NCBI GenBank assembly: GCA_038748365.1
Contig: JBCDIZ010000007.1
Span: forward strand, 1-64,000
Source: Alterisphingorhabdus sp038748365
GTDB lineage: Bacteria > Pseudomonadota > Alphaproteobacteria > Sphingomonadales > Sphingomonadaceae
Direction: 5' to 3'
DNA length: 64,000 nucleotides
Shown: one piece after another, positions 59,862 to 64,000 of the stretch
Layout: every line of letters starts with the position of its first letter
How positions within the stretch are numbered: position 1 is the stretch's first letter
Notes under the pieces: generated by a model
Databases searched by the model: none
What the model was told of the DNA's origin: nothing
What the model saw: the letters and a program-made list of their open reading frames with translations, nothing else
Program-made: the position numbers and the translations under genes

Positions 59862-60911
59862 TCACTTGGCGGCAATATGTCGCGCGCCGTTCTGATCAAT
59901 GATACGCACCGGCAGCTCGCGCTCTATCGTCTCAAGGAGGTCATCAATCTGGCGCGCATTGAATGCACCAGAAATCTCAATCCGCCCAGCCCTTTCATCG
60001 ATCGTCATCGGCTCATCAATATGCCGGTTTATATCGCCCACTACCTGCGACAATGGTGCCCGGAAATAAATCAACCGGCCCAAACGCCATGCGCCTAGCT
60101 CTGCTGGATATACCTTGGTTACAAGCCCGAACTCCCCATCACCGCTTAAAGTAACCGCCTGGCCAGCAGACAGCGTGGTTGTCTGCTTGCTGCTTGTGGC
60201 AGCCATTTCCGGGGTAGCCGTAACTTCAACCTCACCTTTGCCGACCGCAACCGCAATCGCGCCATCGCGCAACTGCACATCAAAGGCGGTGCCGGTAACC
60301 CGCACCTCACCGATATCTGTTCTGACTGTAAATGGTCTGGCCTGATCGCTGGCAATATCGAAATAGGCATTACCCTGTTGCAATGTCGCAATGCGCTGCT
60401 TGTCATCCATAGCCAGCGCCAGTCGCGATGCCGCACCAAGCGTAATCTGCGACCCATCTGCCGGACGAATATATTTGATCTGGCCAACTTCGCTGACAAA
60501 TTGCTCGGCTTCCGGCTCTGGCGAACCAAACCACATAGTTGGCACCCCGGAGAAGAACAGGATAATCGCCGCAGCAAGCGCCGTTGCCATTCCCGCAGCC
60601 ATTTGCGGAGCAAAGCGCTGAAGCATAGGTGCGGGCTGCGGTTCTATTGGATCGTCTGCAACCACGCCTGACGCAAGCGATATGCTGTCTTGTGGTCCGT
60701 CCAGCATTGTTTCATTCAACGCTGCTTCGCCAAAGTCGATCTGATCCAGCATTGCCCAGCCCATTTCAGCGCGGGCGAAAGCCGCACCATGCTGATGGTC
60801 GGATTCCATCCATTGATCGAATTCGCGCTGTTCTTCGGGTGACAAACCGGCATCGCGTTTAATCCGCCAGACATGGGCTTCTTGGCGCAGGGCTGTTTCT
60901 ATTGCGCTCAT
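59862..60911 (-). CDS. FecR family anti-sigma / signalling protein
   Basis: A 349-residue membrane protein that relays the receptor signal to the sigma factor. The N-terminus has the DUF4880 helix (DAGLSPEEQREFDQWMES), one membrane helix near 110-130 (AAGMATALAAAIILFFSGVP), then the FecR domain (YIRPADGSQITLGAASRLAL, VRTDIGEVRVTGTAFDVQLR) and a DUF4974-type C-terminus (ISGAFNARQIDDLLETIERE). Its start overlaps the sigma-factor stop by ATGA. It should bind the STN domain of the receptor encoded downstream. Confidence 0.93.
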   Translation of the reverse strand: MSAIETALRQEAHVWRIKRDAGLSPEEQREFDQWMESDHQHGAAFARAEMGWAMLDQIDFGEAALNETMLDGPQDSISLASGVVADDPIEPQPAPMLQRFAPQMAAGMATALAAAIILFFSGVPTMWFGSPEPEAEQFVSEVGQIKYIRPADGSQITLGAASRLALAMDDKQRIATLQQGNAYFDIASDQARPFTVRTDIGEVRVTGTAFDVQLRDGAIAVAVGKGEVEVTATPEMAATSSKQTTTLSAGQAVTLSGDGEFGLVTKVYPAELGAWRLGRLIYFRAPLSQVVGDINRHIDEPMTIDERAGRIEISGAFNARQIDDLLETIERELPVRIIDQNGARHIAAK

Positions 60912-61555
60912 AATACCTCCGGCCCGGCATCTGCCAGTGCCTGAGGATTAAGCAGCGCCTCGGTCAGCAAATCGGTGGCTATGGCAATATGCCGCACCGC
61001 AGATGAGCGACTGACCCCGCAACGCCGCCCGGCCTGTTCCGGGGTTAGGCCTTCAACCCGATGCAGCAAAAATATCTTGCGGCGGCGCTCAGGCATTTTG
61101 CGCAGCGTTGCAAATACCATATCCACCTGCTGCTTGGCATTAAGCACCCGCTCCGGATCGACGAGATCGGCCTGCGCGCCATAGATGCCACTGCTCGCCT
61201 CATTGGCATGCGCCGCGCGCACCTGTAAAGCACGTTTCTCATGGTACATGATATTGCGCGCCGTAATCCAGACAAAGCCTTCCAACTCGCCAATGTCATG
61301 CAACTGCCCGCGCTCGGCAAGCTTGGCAAAAGCCTGATGTGCCACATCATGCGGATCGGGCGGGCCATCGCCATAGGTTTTATGCAAATTGGTGATCAGA
61401 CGCGGCAGGTAACGTTGATAAAGGCGTTGCAGCAAAGGGGCTTTATGCGTCCCGGCCAGTAGAGTGTTATATTCGCTACCCTCTGCCGATGATGCGCCGC
61501 TGCCAATGGCAGCAGGTGAGTCATCATTGGCTGGGTCAAGCTCGTAGCGCATCAA
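60908..61555 (-). CDS. ECF sigma factor (FecI type)
   Basis: A 215-residue sigma-70 family factor without regions 1 and 3. Region 2 is LLQRLYQRYLPRLITNLHKT to ITARNIMYHEKRAL, and region 4 is LRKMPERRRKIFLLHRVEGL then TPEQAGRRCGVSRSSAVRHI. It has a 45-residue N-terminal extension and an odd loop between regions (SSGIYGAQADLVDPERVLNA), a little longer than in E. coli FecI. It opens the operon that includes fecR and the receptor, so the cassette is autoregulated. Upstream (61556-61724) lie short repeats of AGGTCCTA and ACCTGTAGGT. Confidence 0.9.
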   Translation of the reverse strand: MMRYELDPANDDSPAAIGSGASSAEGSEYNTLLAGTHKAPLLQRLYQRYLPRLITNLHKTYGDGPPDPHDVAHQAFAKLAERGQLHDIGELEGFVWITARNIMYHEKRALQVRAAHANEASSGIYGAQADLVDPERVLNAKQQVDMVFATLRKMPERRRKIFLLHRVEGLTPEQAGRRCGVSRSSAVRHIAIATDLLTEALLNPQALADAGPEVL

Positions 61556-61724
61556 TTCCGATAACTGGCTGGTATTTCACCACAGGCCGGTTGCTCCCGA
61601 TATTGAGCAGCGGCGCAGCTTTAGACCTAGTTACAAAGCCATCAATGAGCAAGCTGCACCTGTAGGTTCAAATGCTTCGCTACAAATAGGTCCTACTCAA
61701 AGTGACAAATATATCTTGCAGGGA

Positions 61725-62546
61725 TCACCCGACAAAAGCGCGCTCAATGACAAAATCGCCGGGCTTAGCGTTGGAGCCTTCCTCAAAATTCAGGCCTTCA
61801 AAATAATCGGAGAACTGTTTGATCATTTCCATGCTGCCGCACAGCATCACGCGGTCATTTTCGGGATCAAAATGGTCCGGGCCTTCAATCGGATCGGCAA
61901 ACAATGTGCCGTTCTCGATCAGCTTGTCGATGCGGACATTATTGTGGAACTCTTCGCGGGTGACGGTCGGTATATAGTGGAACTGTTTCGCTGCCTCTTC
62001 CTCGACCAGCGGATCGTCTTTCAGCTTGGTGGAAAGCTCTTCATAATTGGCAAGATCGCTGACCTGACGCACGCTATGTACAACAATCACATGCTCAAAC
62101 CGCTCATAAATATCCGGATCGCGAATAATCGACAGAAACGGCGCGAGGCCGGTGCCGGTGGACAATAGGTAGAGACGCTTGCCGGGGCGCAACGCCTCGG
62201 ACACCAGCGTACCGGTTGGCTTGCGACCCAGGTAAAGCTGGTCCCCCACCTGAATATTCTGCAAGCGCGAAGTCAGCGGGCCATCCTCGACCTTGATCGA
62301 TAGAAATTCGAGCTCCTCGGCATAGGAAGGACTGGCCACCGAATAGGCGCGCACCAGCGGCTTGCCATCGACAGGCATACCAATCATGATGAACTCGCCC
62401 GAGCGGAAACGGAAGCTGCGCGGACGGGAAACAGCGAAGCTGAATAGCCGATCATTCCAGTGCTTTACCCAAAGCACTTCAACGGTTTCAAACGCCTTGG
62501 ATTCGGGGATGATCATCGGCGTCCGGGTTTCCATATCCATTTTCAA
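61725..62546 (-). CDS. fpr: ferredoxin-NADP reductase
   Basis: A 273-residue FAD enzyme of the bacterial Fpr type, passing electrons between NADPH and ferredoxin or flavodoxin. FAD-binding motifs are FRSGEFIMIGMPVDGKP and RAYSVASPSYAEELEFLSIK; the NADP part is STGTGLAPFLSIIRDPDIYE and CGSMEMIKQFSDYFEGLNFE. It ends in the short VIERAFVG tail typical of this subtype. It may supply electrons to the ferredoxin at 28.1 kb. Single gene. Confidence 0.94.
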   Translation of the reverse strand: MKMDMETRTPMIIPESKAFETVEVLWVKHWNDRLFSFAVSRPRSFRFRSGEFIMIGMPVDGKPLVRAYSVASPSYAEELEFLSIKVEDGPLTSRLQNIQVGDQLYLGRKPTGTLVSEALRPGKRLYLLSTGTGLAPFLSIIRDPDIYERFEHVIVVHSVRQVSDLANYEELSTKLKDDPLVEEEAAKQFHYIPTVTREEFHNNVRIDKLIENGTLFADPIEGPDHFDPENDRVMLCGSMEMIKQFSDYFEGLNFEEGSNAKPGDFVIERAFVG

Positions 62547-62670
62547 TTACCTGCGAGTCATTATCAAGAGTTACGATGTGAGTGCTGCATATAGTGCGGT
62601 CGCTGGAGAAAGCGACAATAAATATTCTAGGCGATGCGATGGCCCAGCTTTGTCCGCCTGAGTCCCGCAG

Positions 62671-63576
62671 CTATGGCAGCGGCTCACCGCGACTGGCAAC
62701 CAGCACATCATACCATTGGTTACGCGTCCATTGCATGGTCAGTGCTTTGGTCGCATCGGCGATACGCTTTGGGTTTTGCGAGCCGATAATCGGGATCACC
62801 TTGGCCGGATGCGCCATTAGCCAGCCCATTGCAGCGGCGGCCAGCGATACGCTCTGTTCATCGGCAATAGTCAGCAAGGCAGTTGCGACAGCCTTTTCGC
62901 GCTCTGTCTTTGGCTTTATCAATTGCCCGCCACCAAGGGGCGACCATGCCAACACCGCGATGCGATGCTGCATCGCCTGATCAAACTGTCCATCTTCAAT
63001 GGGCTGCAAGTGCAAAGGCGAAAATTCCGGCTGTGTCGTTACCAATGGCGCGTTGAGATACTCGCGCAATGCAGCAATCTGCGCTGTCGTAAAGTTGGAC
63101 ACTCCAACCGCACGTACCCGGCCGCTGGCAACCATAGAATCCAGCGTCATCGCCAATTCTTGCGGATGGGTGAGGATATCAGGCCGGTGGATCTGGTAGA
63201 GATCAATATGATCCACCTGTAGCCTTTGGAGTGAGGCATCCAGCGCACGCATCAGATAGTCGCGCGAACTGTCATAAGGCACTGGCGGGGTGATCCCACC
63301 CTTGCTTGCCAGCACCATGCGCTGGCGCAGTGACGGGTTGAGCGACAGCACTTGCCCGAGCAGTTCTTCAGCCTTACCGAAGCCCTGTTCGCCAAAGCCA
63401 TAAATATCGGCAGTATCAAACAGGGTGATGCCACTATCGAGCGCAGTTTCAACCAGCTTCTGCGCCTTCTCCACGCCCTGCCCGGCAAAGCGCCACATGC
63501 CCCAGGCCATGGGGCTGACCGCAATATCGGTGCCGGTCAGAGTATAGGGCGCAGGGTCGATGCCAAATTGATCCAT
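62671..63576 (-). CDS. aldo/keto reductase
   Basis: A 301-residue NADPH-dependent reductase with the AKR tetrad: Asp and Tyr in FDTADIYGFGEQGFGKAEEL, Lys in MVLASKGGI and His in YQIHRPDILTHP. It resembles the YdhF-like group acting on small aldehydes or ketones. I chose the ATG at 63576; the frame to 63612 begins with TTG and has no ribosome-binding site. Divergent from the alginate-export gene with 102 bases between. Confidence 0.92.
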   Translation of the reverse strand: MDQFGIDPAPYTLTGTDIAVSPMAWGMWRFAGQGVEKAQKLVETALDSGITLFDTADIYGFGEQGFGKAEELLGQVLSLNPSLRQRMVLASKGGITPPVPYDSSRDYLMRALDASLQRLQVDHIDLYQIHRPDILTHPQELAMTLDSMVASGRVRAVGVSNFTTAQIAALREYLNAPLVTTQPEFSPLHLQPIEDGQFDQAMQHRIAVLAWSPLGGGQLIKPKTEREKAVATALLTIADEQSVSLAAAAMGWLMAHPAKVIPIIGSQNPKRIADATKALTMQWTRNQWYDVLVASRGEPLP

Positions 63577-63678
63577 AGGCCGAGCGATGCCGCTCCATAG
63601 TGCCTGCGTCAAGTGGCCAAGATTCTGACTCTAGCCGCCGTGCTTTGCTATTGCCGCAGGACTTGGCATAATCAATCC

Positions 63679-64000
63679 ATGGGGGGATGGGTTTTTCGTA
63701 CTGTTTCTGGCGTATTTCTCGCCCTGCTGGCGCTTGCGTCTTCGGCAATGGCACAGCAGAGCGAAGAAGCAGCAGATGATGGCCTTACACTGTCTGGTGA
63801 ATATCGCTTGCGCGCCGAAGGGCTGAGCAACCGTTTCCGGGCCAATTCCAGTGGCGATACCGGCATATTGGTGCAGCGTACCATAGTCGCAGCGGAATAT
63901 CACAGCGGCGATTTTATCATTGGTGGCGAGTTGATGGACAGCCGCAGCCTGCTGGCAGACGGGCAGGCCCCAATTGGCAATGACGATGTCAATCCACTTG
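63679..64000 (+). CDS. alginate-export family porin, N-terminal part
   Basis: The gene runs off the right edge: 107 codons are visible from the ATG at 63679. A signal peptide ends near residue 26 (ASSAMAQQ), then LSGEYRLRAEGLSNRFRANS, VQRTIVAAEYHSGDFIIGGE and LMDSRSLLAD match the start of outer-membrane beta-barrels of the alginate-export (AlgE-like) family. Such porins are often linked to sugar or organic-acid transport in sphingomonads. No stop is reached, so the full length cannot be given. Confidence 0.8.
   Translation, partial: MGGWVFRTVSGVFLALLALASSAMAQQSEEAADDGLTLSGEYRLRAEGLSNRFRANSSGDTGILVQRTIVAAEYHSGDFIIGGELMDSRSLLADGQAPIGNDDVNPL

Noticed and set aside
1..64000. Defence island, prophage or integrative element
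   Set aside because: I found no integrase, transposase, restriction-modification, toxin-antitoxin or phage structural gene; the HNH protein is of the chromosomal alphaproteobacterial type.

Overview
This window reads as ordinary chromosome of an alphaproteobacterium, most likely a member of the Sphingomonadales (Sphingopyxis / Sphingorhabdus / Sphingomonas-like). That view rests on moderate-to-high GC, strongly GC-biased codon use, an alphaproteobacterial LexA box (GTTC-N7-GTTC type) in front of mmcB, a FecI-FecR-TonB receptor cassette with an STN domain, a UbiK-YbjN-ProC cluster, and families common in sphingomonads (DUF1176, alginate-export porin, HNH endonuclease). The genus is not certain. 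Both window ends cut genes. Coding density is high, and I saw no transposase, integrase, phage, CRISPR or toxin-antitoxin gene.

Layout. 0-10 kb: acidic tail of a cut gene, YgjP-type metallopeptidase, cysteine-cluster protein and SCO protein in one run; an ankyrin protein; SOS-controlled mmcB; a peptide-type ABC importer (two permeases and a double ATPase) with no binding protein in the window; a MerR regulator paired with an SMR efflux pump; ExoD; 3-hydroxyacyl-CoA dehydrogenase; a DUF1176 protein. 10-24 kb: ergothioneine genes egtB-egtD, cobalamin adenosyltransferase, GluQ, HNH endonuclease, acetoacetyl-CoA reductase, a cysK / membrane protein / GldG-like run, glpD, ccmA-ccmB, pterin dehydratase and an SDR. 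24-35 kb: a glycine-betaine type ABC transporter with a permease/binding-protein fusion and a putative papain-like protein, a DNA glycosylase, ferredoxin, a CinA-like protein, Map, a quinohaemoprotein alcohol dehydrogenase, and glnB-glnA behind a sigma-54 promoter. 35-50 kb: purA, an esterase with a neighbouring Cys-rich paralogue of its N-terminus, hisZ, serC-serA, a PAS-GGDEF-EAL-PilZ protein, extensin-like protein, LOG protein, proC-ybjN-ubiK, TspO and TlyA. 50-64 kb: a lipoprotein, a structured RNA / small-ORF locus, enoyl-CoA hydratase with a divergent TetR regulator, amidase, MarR, ilvE, tRNA-Gln, the TonB receptor with its FecR and sigma factor, ferredoxin-NADP reductase, an aldo/keto reductase and the start of an alginate-export family porin.

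How genes work together. Most runs are small functional units: glnB-glnA (nitrogen), serC-serA (serine), egtBD (ergothioneine), ccmAB (cytochrome c maturation), MerR-SMR (drug efflux), TetR-crotonase (acyl-CoA metabolism) and FecI-FecR-receptor (outer-membrane uptake sensed at the cell surface). Many intergenic gaps hold palindromic repeats of at least three kinds: REP-like GTTCG...CGAAC pairs, GGGGAGG-type hairpins, and two matching three-hairpin elements near 21.4 and 49.4 kb.

The best candidate for something undescribed is the 0.48-kb gap at 51.0-51.5 kb. It holds a 38-codon ORF with an internal start behind a 14-base perfect complement of the 16S rRNA 3' end, then three hairpins, the last a strong terminator. 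A relative of that terminator lies 1.8 kb downstream.
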